Source: Candidatus Heimdallarchaeota archaeon AB_125
GTDB lineage: Archaea > Asgardarchaeota > Heimdallarchaeia > Heimdallarchaeales > Heimdallarchaeaceae
Reading direction: 5' to 3'
Length of the DNA stretch: 10,687 nucleotides
Assembly (NCBI GenBank): GCA_001940755.1
Contig: MEHH01000068.1
Location: 1-10,687 of the forward strand
The notes under the pieces are model-generated. The model saw only the letters and a program-made list of their open reading frames with translations. It was not told the DNA's origin and did not search any database. The translations under genes were made by a program, and so were the position numbers. This document shows positions 1 through 6,422 of the stretch, piece after piece. How positions within the stretch are numbered: position 1 is the stretch's first letter; the number at the start of each line of letters is the position of its first letter.

Positions 1-66
1 CAATAGTGTTTTTATTTCGATTATCAAAAAAATACAAAAGCATGAATACCAAACATAAAACAAACT

Positions 67-143
67 GACCCCGTAGCTCAGTTGGATAGAGCACCAGCCT
101 CCTAAGTTGGGGGTCGCGAGTTCGAATCTCGTCGGGGTCGCCA
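67..143 (+). tRNA. tRNA-Arg (anticodon CCT), CCA encoded
   Basis: A complete cloverleaf can be folded by hand. The acceptor stem GACCCCG (67-73) pairs fully with CGGGGTC (133-139). The D arm is GCTC/GAGC (76-79 with 89-92). The anticodon stem CCAGC/GTTGG (94-98 with 106-110) contains one G-U pair. The loop CTCCTAA places CCT at 101-103, which reads AGG codons (Arg). The T arm is GCGAG/CTCGT around TTCGAAT. The discriminator is G140 and CCA is encoded at 141-143. There is no intron. Possible TATA-like A/T stretches lie upstream within 9-40, but none is clear enough to call. tsr3 begins fewer than 40 bases downstream, so co-transcription is possible. Confidence 0.97.
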
Positions 144-180
144 ATCTTCCATTTAATTCTCACCTAGCAATGTGGTAGAA

Positions 181-720
181 ATGAAAGAATCTCACTCTAA
201 ACAAATTCCTGTTTACATTAGTAATTTTAAGACATGTAAGCCAAAAATATGTACAGCTGTTAGAGTTCTAAAATTTAAGAAAGCTAAACCAATTACTGTG
301 GGAGGGATTCATTCAAAATTTATTGTTCTAACTCCATTTGCAGAATACGCTTTATCTCCTGCTGATAAGGAGATGGCCGTAAAGAATGGTTTAGTAGGTG
401 TCGATTGCTCTTGGAATGATATAGCTGGTGGGAGAAAAGCATTAGATAAAGGAACAGGTAGGGCTTTGCCTTTTCTTATTGCAGCAAATCCTAACAATTA
501 TGGAACTCCTTCCAAACTTAGCACATTAGAAGCTTTAGGGGCAGCTTTGTATATACTAGGTTCAGAGAAGCAGTGCTTGGAGATTTTGTCTCTAGTAAGC
601 TGGGGAGAGGAGTTTTTCAAAATAAATGAGAACTATTTGAAAACATACTCTAAAGGCAAAGATAGTAGTGAAGTTATTGAGATACAAAAAAAGATAATGG
701 ATAAGCTATATTCTGAATGA
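181..720 (+). CDS. tsr3: 16S/18S rRNA aminocarboxypropyltransferase, Tsr3 family
   Basis: Tsr3 enzymes transfer the 3-amino-3-carboxypropyl group of S-adenosylmethionine onto a (pseudo)uridine in helix 31 of the small-subunit rRNA, near the decoding site. Family hallmarks are visible. The N-terminal segment has KICTA and FKKAKP. A conserved block has VDCSWN (about residues 74-79). The stretch RALPFLIAANPNNYG (94-108) is followed by KLSTLEALGAALYILG (112-127). At 179 residues it matches the usual length of the short archaeal form, which lacks the yeast C-terminal extension. ATG 181 is preferred because it leaves a short N-terminus before the conserved IPVYISNFK. An in-frame GTG at 172 would add three residues. 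No strong ribosome binding site precedes either, and a weak TATA-like ATTTAATTC at 151-159 would fit a nearly leaderless mRNA. Assignment by motif reading; confident. Confidence 0.9.
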   Translation: MKESHSKQIPVYISNFKTCKPKICTAVRVLKFKKAKPITVGGIHSKFIVLTPFAEYALSPADKEMAVKNGLVGVDCSWNDIAGGRKALDKGTGRALPFLIAANPNNYGTPSKLSTLEALGAALYILGSEKQCLEILSLVSWGEEFFKINENYLKTYSKGKDSSEVIEIQKKIMDKLYSE

Positions 721-753
721 TAATAGTCTACCAGAAAATGTTCAGTTACAGAA

Positions 754-761
754 TTTTTTTT
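754..761 (+). terminator. oligo-T tract after tsr3
   Basis: An uninterrupted run of eight T residues lies 34 bases past the tsr3 stop and 27 bases before the bshA ATG. Archaeal RNA polymerase commonly terminates at U-rich stretches without a hairpin, and none is obvious here. If it works, bshA needs its own promoter in 721-753. The only candidate seen is a weak GATAATAG around 719-726, so readthrough from tsr3 is an alternative. Confidence 0.35.
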
Positions 762-787
762 AATGTGTGATTTCAAGGAAGAGTGTT

Positions 788-1909
788 ATGAAAATTGGAA
801 TTAACTGTTTTCCAACTGTAGGTGGCTCAGGAATAGTTGCTACACAACTAGCAATAGAGCTTGCCAAAGAAGGTCATGATATCCATCTTATTAGTTATGA
901 CACGCCATTTTTACTAAGAACTTATAGACACCCCAACATAACTCTAGATCTTGTAGATATCTTATCTTACCCATTATTCAAAGATATAGGAGCTCCCTAT
1001 ACAATTTTAGCAGGTTCAAAATTAGCTAAAATTGCAGAAAAATCTGATCTTGATCTATTACATATCCATTATGCTATCCCTACTGGAGTATCTGCTTATC
1101 TAGCAAAACAAATTACTAATGTGCCTGTAGCAATAACTGCTCATGGTTCAGATATACATACTCTAGGCGTAGATCCAGCTTACAATCCTGTCATATCACA
1201 TGTCTTTGATAATATAGATGGTTTGTCGACTGTGTCAGAATATATGAAAAGAGAAATGGAAGAAAAATTTTCTCATAATAAGGACATTGAAGTTTTATAC
1301 AATCCAATTGATATTGAAAAGTACAAAAGAATAGAAACAAAGCTTTGTGATTTTAGAATTCAATATGAGAACAATTTCGTACATGTATCAAACTTTAGAC
1401 CTGTCAAAAATGCTCCATTTATTGTCGAATCATTTGCAGAAGTTGTAAAAGAATATCCAGATACTGGGTTAATAATGGTTGGAGAAGGTCCTGAGAGAAA
1501 GAAATGTGAGGATTTAGCAAATAAATTGGATATAAGAGATAATGTTACTTTCCAAGGAGTGAGAGTTTCTATAACTCCAATTTATAATTGTGCTACTGCC
1601 TTGTTGTCTGCAAGTAATAATGAAAGTTTCGGATTAACCTTAGCTGAGGCTATGTCATGTGAAACTCCAGTAATAGCTCCGAAAGTTGGAGGAATTCCAG
1701 AGGTAATAGATCATGAAGTTAATGGTTATGTTTACGATTTAGGAGACAATGAAACATTAACTAGGTATATGCTAGAATTATTAGATGATCCTCAAAAAGT
1801 AAGACAGATGGGTACTAAAGGGAGACAAAAAGTTGTAGATAAATTTGAATCAAGCAAAATAGCAGATAGATATGTTAATTGGTATGAGAAAATTCTAGGA
1901 GATTTATAA
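788..1909 (+). CDS. bshA: N-acetyl-alpha-D-glucosaminyl L-malate synthase (bacillithiol step 1)
   Basis: BshA is a GT4-family retaining glycosyltransferase that joins UDP-GlcNAc to L-malate, giving GlcNAc-malate, the first intermediate of bacillithiol. From ATG 788 the protein has 373 residues, close to the roughly 377 of Bacillus BshA. The N-terminus KIGINCFPTVGGSGIVAT (2-19) carries the family's PTVGGSG loop. HIHYAIP (92-98) and TAHGSDIHTLG (117-127) follow the BshA pattern. VSNFRPVKN (200-208) opens the second Rossmann domain, and NNESFGLTLAEAM (277-289) holds the paired glutamates (E279 and E287) of the GT4 sugar-nucleotide site, then VGGIPEV. ATG 788 fits both the family N-terminus and the purine-rich AAGGAAGAG upstream; an in-frame GTG at 767 would add seven residues. 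Its last six bases overlap the 3' end of convergent bshC, supporting a bacillithiol role over a generic GT4 enzyme. Confidence 0.9.
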   Translation: MKIGINCFPTVGGSGIVATQLAIELAKEGHDIHLISYDTPFLLRTYRHPNITLDLVDILSYPLFKDIGAPYTILAGSKLAKIAEKSDLDLLHIHYAIPTGVSAYLAKQITNVPVAITAHGSDIHTLGVDPAYNPVISHVFDNIDGLSTVSEYMKREMEEKFSHNKDIEVLYNPIDIEKYKRIETKLCDFRIQYENNFVHVSNFRPVKNAPFIVESFAEVVKEYPDTGLIMVGEGPERKKCEDLANKLDIRDNVTFQGVRVSITPIYNCATALLSASNNESFGLTLAEAMSCETPVIAPKVGGIPEVIDHEVNGYVYDLGDNETLTRYMLELLDDPQKVRQMGTKGRQKVVDKFESSKIADRYVNWYEKILGDL

Positions 1910-3526
1910 TCTAGCGTTGATATAACCGATTCCTCCGATCGGGGAATCTTCGGAATAATACCGTCTGTATGATGCTACGTAGTCACTCAATCCCGTTATG
2001 CTTGCCATAATGAACCAAGGCCAGCTGACTTCCTGCCAGTTGTGAAATTCATCATACATTCCAAATTGCCAGGATTTATATTTCTCAATATTGCTATTTG
2101 GCTTATCAGAGTATTTTGATATTTCAGATATTTTTGTTTCAATAATTTTAGCTAGATTTTTTGATTCAATGAATAGTTGTTCTTTTTCTTCCTTTTTTCT
2201 TGCTTTAGCTAACCGTCCTAGAGTTTTAAAGAAATCTCCTGCAAACAATGATACTGAATCATCTCCTATTTCATGATTAAGATTTTCAATCCAAGGAGTG
2301 TTATATAGCATTCTTGTATATTTTACAAATATTGGAAACTGAATACCAATTTTTCTTATAGCAGGAATTACTTGAGCATTGTAATTTATTTCTCCTGGAC
2401 CGGATACTCTAACATAAACTGGCATTATCGATTGTAGAAGAGCTTGATTAGTGTCTAATCTAGGTATTAATCTCAACGAAAGAGGAGACAGATTAATATC
2501 ATTTTTATCAATTTCAAATGAATATACAGTATCATCACTTGGACTCAATCCAGTAAAATAGAGTGTATCTTTTTCTTCTTTGCAGGTTAGTTTAATCCTA
2601 TGACCATTTCTTGGGCTTTCATAGAAAAATGGAGAGTAATCAGAAGTTTTTTTTGCTGTAGTAAACTGACATCCCATTTTTTCTATTTTTTCTGTAGAAT
2701 TGTTGAATTCTTCTATGTAATCAATCCGTTTCTCTAGAAATGGTTTATATCCGTCAACTGTTAGCTTCCTTATCTCAGGATGAGATGAAGGAAAGAAAAT
2801 AACACCCCAATCATTGATAATATTAGCTTGAATTCCCCATAGTAGAGTTATCCACTCTCCAATATCTCTAGAAGATCTGTAAGTTTCTCTTATGAAAGTA
2901 ATAATATGATCTACTTTTTCTATGAAGATTTTCTGGGAATTTTTATCCATTGATGTTTTGAATTCATTAAAGATGTTCTTAATAATAGAGAGATTTTCCT
3001 CAAGCCACTCAAACTCGTTCGAGGATATTTTGCTTGAAACTAAACCTTCTATTGCACTTGTAAGGGAAATAGGTTTACTTACTGATGATTGACTATTGGG
3101 AAGATGAATAGTTGTGATTTCTGGTTGAATACTATCATGTGTATTTACCAAAAACATAGGAACTAGATACTGGTTTATTTTTTTACTTACATCTGAAATA
3201 GCTGTAATTGTTGCAATTTTATTCCCGATGATTCCTGATCCTCCAAAAACTGTAGCTTGCTGTCCTCCTAATACTATCCCTTGATGAATTAAATCAATAT
3301 TAGCGTCAACTTTAGTTGTCAATAAACCTAAATCCTTGTGATAGTCTCTAAGTATTTGTTTTAGAATCTCTATCTTATTAGAATCGATTTTGATTTCAAA
3401 TGATTCTTTGGAAAGTTGAATTGATTCTTTTATCGTTCTAGGAACATTCCCATAAAAATATTTGATATCAGGTTGGTTTGATCCCTCTCTGATGAAGTTT
3501 TCGTAGATGTCACCTAAAGTTCCCAT
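1904..3526 (-). CDS. bshC: BshC-family bacillithiol cysteine ligase, divergent
   Basis: BshC adds cysteine to glucosaminyl-malate, the last step of bacillithiol synthesis. The 540-residue length equals that of typical BshC. Several family blocks are recognisable. GIVLGGQQATVFGG (83-96) matches the VTGQQ loop of the nucleotide-like pocket. LVPMFLVNTHDS (121-132) matches the block that usually reads PVFW(I/V)A.EDHD. The C-terminal core LSLRLIPR...LLQSIMP (349-369), followed by VSGPGEINY (374-382) and PIFVKYTR, matches the family's LRP..QD..LP and GGPxExxYW..Q signature. A charged helical stretch at about 430-475 is a candidate for the coiled coil that pairs BshC dimers. Several usually conserved acidic and aromatic residues are replaced, so this is a distant member. 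The start is ATG 3526 with no Shine-Dalgarno, consistent with a short leader. It converges on bshA and is divergent from the VOC gene. Family confident; exact substrate inferred. Confidence 0.82.
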   Translation of the reverse strand: MGTLGDIYENFIREGSNQPDIKYFYGNVPRTIKESIQLSKESFEIKIDSNKIEILKQILRDYHKDLGLLTTKVDANIDLIHQGIVLGGQQATVFGGSGIIGNKIATITAISDVSKKINQYLVPMFLVNTHDSIQPEITTIHLPNSQSSVSKPISLTSAIEGLVSSKISSNEFEWLEENLSIIKNIFNEFKTSMDKNSQKIFIEKVDHIITFIRETYRSSRDIGEWITLLWGIQANIINDWGVIFFPSSHPEIRKLTVDGYKPFLEKRIDYIEEFNNSTEKIEKMGCQFTTAKKTSDYSPFFYESPRNGHRIKLTCKEEKDTLYFTGLSPSDDTVYSFEIDKNDINLSPLSLRLIPRLDTNQALLQSIMPVYVRVSGPGEINYNAQVIPAIRKIGIQFPIFVKYTRMLYNTPWIENLNHEIGDDSVSLFAGDFFKTLGRLAKARKKEEKEQLFIESKNLAKIIETKISEISKYSDKPNSNIEKYKSWQFGMYDEFHNWQEVSWPWFIMASITGLSDYVASYRRYYSEDSPIGGIGYINARL

Positions 3527-3554
3527 ATTTTAGAATAAAGTTGTATCTTCTTAA

Positions 3555-3567
3555 TAATTTTTATATG
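3555..3567. promoter_or_regulatory. shared AT-rich box, candidate TATA element for bshC and VOC gene
   Basis: The 81-base gap between divergent bshC and the VOC gene contains one strong A/T element, AATTTTTATATGT. Read on the minus strand it gives ACATATAAAAATT, placing a start site near 3535, about 9 bases before the bshC ATG. Read on the plus strand it places a start site near 3588, leaving a leader of about 20 bases that contains AGGTGA (3596-3601). The same box therefore fits archaeal spacing (about 26 bases from TATA centre to start site) in both directions. Positions are inferred from spacing only. Confidence 0.4.
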
Positions 3568-3595
3568 TCTTAGCTCTTATTAGATATAAACAAAC

Positions 3596-3601
3596 AGGTG
3601 A
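3596..3601 (+). promoter_or_regulatory. Shine-Dalgarno of VOC gene
   Basis: AGGTGA lies six bases before ATG 3608 and complements the archaeal 16S 3' end. It decides this start: the ATG at 3603 is followed by a stop after two codons. Confidence 0.7.
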
Positions 3602-3607
3602 AATGAA

Positions 3608-3970
3608 ATGGTAGGTAATCATAAAATTGCACATATTGAATTGCCAGTAGATGATATTGCTAAAGCAAAAAAATTCTATGAAGCAGTCTTTGATTGGGAA
3701 GTTACATTAAATACAGGATTTGATGACTATGCTTTCTTCAAGGAAAGTGATGATGGTATAGGGGGAGCTTTTCAGAAAACTGAGAAAAGACTAAATGAAG
3801 AAATGATCCTTTATATCTCAACTGAAGATATCGGTAAAACATTTGAAAAAATCGTTGCTGCTGGTGGAGAAATAGTTCAAGAGAAAACTAAGATTTCAGA
3901 TGAATATGGTTATTATGGTAAATTCAAAGATTTTTGTGGTAATATAATGGGGTTATGGACTCGAAACTAG
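3608..3970 (+). CDS. VOC/glyoxalase-fold protein
   Basis: This is a 120-residue member of the vicinal oxygen chelate superfamily (glyoxalase I, fosfomycin-resistance and extradiol dioxygenase folds), probably cytoplasmic. Both beta-alpha-beta-beta-beta halves can be seen. The first is HIELPVDDIAKAKKFYEAVFDW (9-30). The second begins MILYISTEDIGKTFEKIVAAGG (66-87) and ends GYYGKFKDFCGNIMGLW (101-117), matching the family's closing F.DP.GN..GLW pattern. H9 sits at the usual first metal ligand; the other ligand positions are not clearly conserved, so catalysis is uncertain. It is divergent from bshC and seems to share its promoter box. Because several bacterial VOC enzymes (FosB, bacillithiol-linked glyoxalase) use bacillithiol, a thiol-dependent role is an attractive inference. 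The substrate cannot be named from sequence. Confidence 0.85.
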   Translation: MVGNHKIAHIELPVDDIAKAKKFYEAVFDWEVTLNTGFDDYAFFKESDDGIGGAFQKTEKRLNEEMILYISTEDIGKTFEKIVAAGGEIVQEKTKISDEYGYYGKFKDFCGNIMGLWTRN

Positions 3971-4204
3971 TGTAAATCCACACAATTTTTGTTATTTTGT
4001 TGCTATATTTCTTAGTAAATACTATAATCTGTTAATGCTATTTTTCTAGATACCGACATAAATCTACTTTCTTATTTTTCCTTCAGTTTTTATTTGAAAA
4101 AACAACTAATTCTTACTTATTTAATGTTGATTCTTACACAAATTTTTTAAATATAGAATTCTTAATGAAACAACAAGAAACAATTCTAAAGGTGAAAACA
4201 AGAA
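3971..4204. other. non-coding spacer with T-rich termination region and zinc-ribbon promoter
   Basis: No gene was found on either strand. The left part has repeated short T tracts just past the VOC stop (3986-4010, and again around 4040-4046 and 4074-4094), plausible terminators for that gene. The right part holds a TATA-like TTTTTTAAATATAG at about 4143-4156. A start site near 4177 would leave a leader of about 28 bases that includes the GGTGA of the zinc-ribbon gene. No repeat or strong hairpin was noticed. Confidence 0.45.
4190..4195 (+). promoter_or_regulatory. Shine-Dalgarno of zinc-ribbon gene
   Basis: AGGTGA, nine bases before ATG 4205, matches the motif used by the VOC gene. It is strong support that the short frame behind it is a real gene. 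Confidence 0.65.
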
Positions 4205-4366
4205 ATGGCCAAAGAATGCCCCAAATGTCACAGTAAGAATCTGAAGGAAGTTGAAGATAAGTCTAAACCAATTGCGTATTTCGGACATCAACCAATATAC
4301 AAAAAGAAATTTGTCTGTAAAGAGTGCACATATGAATGGTTCGATGAAGGCGGCGCAGAGGTCTGA
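4205..4366 (+). CDS. small zinc-ribbon protein, 53 residues
   Basis: The short frame ATG 4205 to TGA 4366 encodes a 53-residue basic protein with two knuckles, CPKC (5-8) and CKEC (38-41). Their spacing of about 29 residues is classic for a zinc ribbon, the four cysteines binding one Zn(II). Between them lies a lysine- and aromatic-rich segment, AYFGHQPIYKKKFVC (24-38). The tail is acidic (FDEGGAEV). Evidence that it is real: a good AGGTGA ribosome binding site, an upstream TATA-like box, and knuckles located exactly at the two ends of a folded ribbon. It is flanked by spacers and is apparently monocistronic. Such proteins often bind nucleic acid or the transcription or translation machinery, but nothing here names the partner. 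A longer frame overlapping it on the same strand (4251-4460) lacks these signs. Confidence 0.8.
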   Translation: MAKECPKCHSKNLKEVEDKSKPIAYFGHQPIYKKKFVCKECTYEWFDEGGAEV

Positions 4367-4379
4367 TAAACCTTCTCTG

Positions 4380-4403
4380 TTTTTATTTTCTTTCTCTTTC
4401 CCT
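4380..4403 (+). terminator. T/pyrimidine-rich tract after zinc-ribbon gene
   Basis: A nearly pure pyrimidine stretch with T5 and T4 runs starts 14 bases past the TGA. It resembles archaeal U-rich terminators. The rest of the gap to 4459 holds a weak TTCTAAAATG (4403-4412) that could start the flippase-like gene's transcript near 4434. Confidence 0.35.
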
Positions 4404-4459
4404 TCTAAAATGAATTCTAGACCTTATTTCTCTTCTGTACTCTTAGTAGGGATTCGCTG

Positions 4460-5614
4460 ATGAAGTTGAAAACAACATTGCGCAAGTATATTTTTCGATT
4501 TCTAGTTATTGCAATTATGATTGGAACCTTGTTGTATTTTTTCCTTACTTTAGATGTTAAAGGTTCATTTGTGCTTTATAAAACTGCAACAGTTTATCTT
4601 CTCCTTATAGCTCTTCTTTTCATGATTATCAGTGCAATAGTTAAGGCATATCGTTTTTACATCTTGATCAAACCTTCATCTCCTGATCTTAAATTCTTGA
4701 AATTTCTGCTTCCTTATTTCGTTGGATATGGTTTTAGTGTTCTAGGACCATTCAAAACTGGGGAAATTGCAAGTGTTGAGATAAACAAACGTTCTTTAGA
4801 TGTTCCTCGTTCTTCTTCCCTTGCAGCATTGGCCTTTTTCAGAATTGTAGATATGTTTGTTGTTATGGTATTCTTTATAATTGCACTTGGGACAACCGTT
4901 CCTGAAATTATCAATAATATTGAACTAAAGAGTGCATTACTTCAAGCTCAATCATCAGTTTACTACATAAAGCAAAAAATTCCTGTTTGGGAGTTCTTAT
5001 CATCTGGACTAACTGGAAATGTTCAGTTGGCAATCCAGATTGTTTTCTATATTGCAATTATAGGTACTATAGTACTAACTTTTGTTTTGTTCTTCCCCCC
5101 TATTGGTAGATTTGTTCTAAAAATTATAATAAAGATTACAGGTAAAATATCTCTTAAAGGTAAAACATGGTTGGAAAATAAAGTTGTTCCAGCTTTGGAT
5201 GAATACTATAGTTCACTTAAACTTCTTTATACGAAGAAGATAATAGCTTCTTTAGTTATTACTACAACCATTTTTCGATGGATAGTAGAATTTTATTCAT
5301 TAAAGTTCACTCTCATGGCTTTTGGAGGAAACATATCTTTAGTTAATGCAGCTTCAGTTACATCAATCACACTACTTGTTGGTTTATTGACATTTGTTCC
5401 AGCAGGTCTGGGAACTGGAACTGTAACCACTCAGTCTCTATTCAAAGGATTAAACATCTCCTCTACGATCGCAGGTGCTACAATCATATTCCAAACCTTG
5501 ATAGGAACAGGTCTTACACTTTCGTTAGCTGCTATATCTTCATTTTTCTTAAAAGAGAAAAAGAAAGGTAACGATAAAGAACAAGAAGAACAGACTTTAG
5601 AAGAAGATGATTAA
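4460..5614 (+). CDS. flippase-like / lysylphosphatidylglycerol synthase TM-domain protein
   Basis: This 384-residue polytopic membrane protein belongs to the UPF0104/PF03706 group: the membrane part of bacterial MprF, archaeal AglD-linked and other flippase-like proteins. Hydrophobic segments appear at about 11-30, 44-64, 82-98, 122-146, 190-212, 262-284, 296-316 and 335-364. Two family motifs are visible: GPFKTGE (96-102) in a re-entrant-like stretch, and FVPAGLGTGTVTTQSLF (312-328), which corresponds to the usual P.PGGLG..E. The glutamate after the second motif is replaced here. A charged C-terminal tail (365-384) is probably cytoplasmic. No MprF catalytic domain is attached, so aminoacyl-lipid synthesis is unlikely. 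Moving a lipid or lipid-linked sugar across the membrane is the family-based inference. Start ATG 4460 follows TAGTAGGGA. It ends 2 bp from the convergent phosphoesterase. Confidence 0.85.
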   Translation: MKLKTTLRKYIFRFLVIAIMIGTLLYFFLTLDVKGSFVLYKTATVYLLLIALLFMIISAIVKAYRFYILIKPSSPDLKFLKFLLPYFVGYGFSVLGPFKTGEIASVEINKRSLDVPRSSSLAALAFFRIVDMFVVMVFFIIALGTTVPEIINNIELKSALLQAQSSVYYIKQKIPVWEFLSSGLTGNVQLAIQIVFYIAIIGTIVLTFVLFFPPIGRFVLKIIIKITGKISLKGKTWLENKVVPALDEYYSSLKLLYTKKIIASLVITTTIFRWIVEFYSLKFTLMAFGGNISLVNAASVTSITLLVGLLTFVPAGLGTGTVTTQSLFKGLNISSTIAGATIIFQTLIGTGLTLSLAAISSFFLKEKKKGNDKEQEEQTLEEDD

Positions 5615-5616
5615 AA

Positions 5617-6339
5617 TTATATCCCTTTTTTGAGACGATTAATTAAAAAGTGATGAAAACCTAACTCTTCCATTTTCTTGCATGTAAGTTCAACATCATA
5701 TTCTAACCGAATGTGTTCGTATTCAAATTCCTTAGTTTCTTCATTAATTTGAAATGTTAAGTAAGATGATCTTGGATCATTGTCTCTCGGTTGACCAACT
5801 GAACCTGGATTTAAGAGATGTTTTCCTTCATTGACTATATGCAAAGGTTTGTGAGTATGACCTAAAAACAGAAAATCTATTTCAGTAAATTCTCTTGTAA
5901 TCTCAAAGAACATGTTATATGACCAAGATGGTAAATCTGGAGAAACATAATCTCTTAGAGGTCTTCGTGGGGATCCATGAACAAACATAGCATTCCCTTC
6001 AGATATAAATAAGGGGAAAATTGAGAAGAAAGGATGAGATCCAAGTAGTTGCTTTTCTCTTTCTGAGAGTTGATTTTTAGTCCAAGAAAGTGAGATTTTT
6101 GGTAAAGGATTGAAGTATTTGAAATTATCTTTCCAAATGGCATAATCGTGGTTACCAACCACATGAATTTGAGCTATGTTTTCAACAATTTCTATGCATT
6201 CCTTTGGATTAGGTCCATATCCTACAATATCTCCAAGGAAGATAATGATATCAGGTGATAAATCATTGATACTATCTGTAACAACATTGAGTGCTTCTAG
6301 GTTAGAATGCACATCAGAAAAAATTGCTAAAGTAATCAT
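5617..6339 (-). CDS. calcineurin-like metallophosphoesterase (YfcE/MJ0936 type)
   Basis: The 240-residue protein carries the full two-metal phosphoesterase set: FSDVHSN (D9, H11), GDIVGYGPNP (D37), GNHD (N63, H64), the histidine of MFVHGSPR (H121) and GHTHKP (H161, H163). NPGSVGQPRD (178-187) near the C-terminus is typical of the YfcE/MJ0936 branch, whose members hydrolyse phosphodiesters such as cyclic nucleotides or model substrates in vitro. It is cytoplasmic; there is no signal or membrane segment. Length and layout are normal. The physiological substrate is unknown. It lies 83 bases downstream of the large surface-protein gene on the same strand, but a T-rich tract between them suggests separate transcription. 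A weak TATA-like TTATTATTATG (about 6370-6380, read on the minus strand) is placed for a short leader. It converges with the flippase-like gene, 2 bp apart. Confidence 0.92.
   Translation of the reverse strand: MITLAIFSDVHSNLEALNVVTDSINDLSPDIIIFLGDIVGYGPNPKECIEIVENIAQIHVVGNHDYAIWKDNFKYFNPLPKISLSWTKNQLSEREKQLLGSHPFFSIFPLFISEGNAMFVHGSPRRPLRDYVSPDLPSWSYNMFFEITREFTEIDFLFLGHTHKPLHIVNEGKHLLNPGSVGQPRDNDPRSSYLTFQINEETKEFEYEHIRLEYDVELTCKKMEELGFHHFLINRLKKGI
5626..5631 (+). terminator. short T tract just past flippase-like gene
   Basis: CCCTTTTTTG begins nine bases past the TAA at 5614. It lies inside the 3' end of the convergent phosphoesterase gene, so plus-strand termination here would give a short antisense overlap. 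No hairpin supports it. Confidence 0.25.
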
Positions 6340-6387
6340 AGATTTATCAACTAAAGAACTAATTACTGAACATAATAATAAGATTTT

Positions 6388-6422
6388 GTCAAAGAATACA
6401 AAAATAAGAAGAAAAGAAGGGT
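6388..6422 (-). terminator. T-rich tract after surface-protein gene
   Basis: Read on the minus strand, the bases directly after the TAA form a long T-rich stretch with TTCTTTTCTTCTT and TATTTTTG. It resembles archaeal U-tract terminators and would separate this transcript from the downstream phosphoesterase. Confidence 0.4.

Noticed and set aside
309..497. Minus-strand open frame inside tsr3
   Set aside because: It is a reverse-strand shadow of a well-conserved gene and resembles no protein family.
2091..2276. Plus-strand frame opposite bshC, and similar small frames at 4714-4914 (minus) and 8189-8380 (plus)
   Set aside because: All are antisense shadows of genes with clear family motifs, with no start signals of their own.
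3971..4204. Possible repeat array or mobile-element remnant in the largest VOC-side spacer
   Set aside because: The spacer holds only irregular T tracts and a promoter-like box. No repeat units, terminal inverted repeats or transposase fragments were seen.
4251..4460. A 69-codon plus-strand open frame
   Set aside because: It overlaps the zinc-ribbon gene out of frame, has no ribosome binding site, and its translation past 4366 is the low-complexity product of the T-rich spacer.
5955..6164. Second minus-strand frame within the phosphoesterase
   Set aside because: It is a shifted reading of the conserved phosphoesterase and lacks its own motifs. The main frame is intact, so no frameshift is implied.
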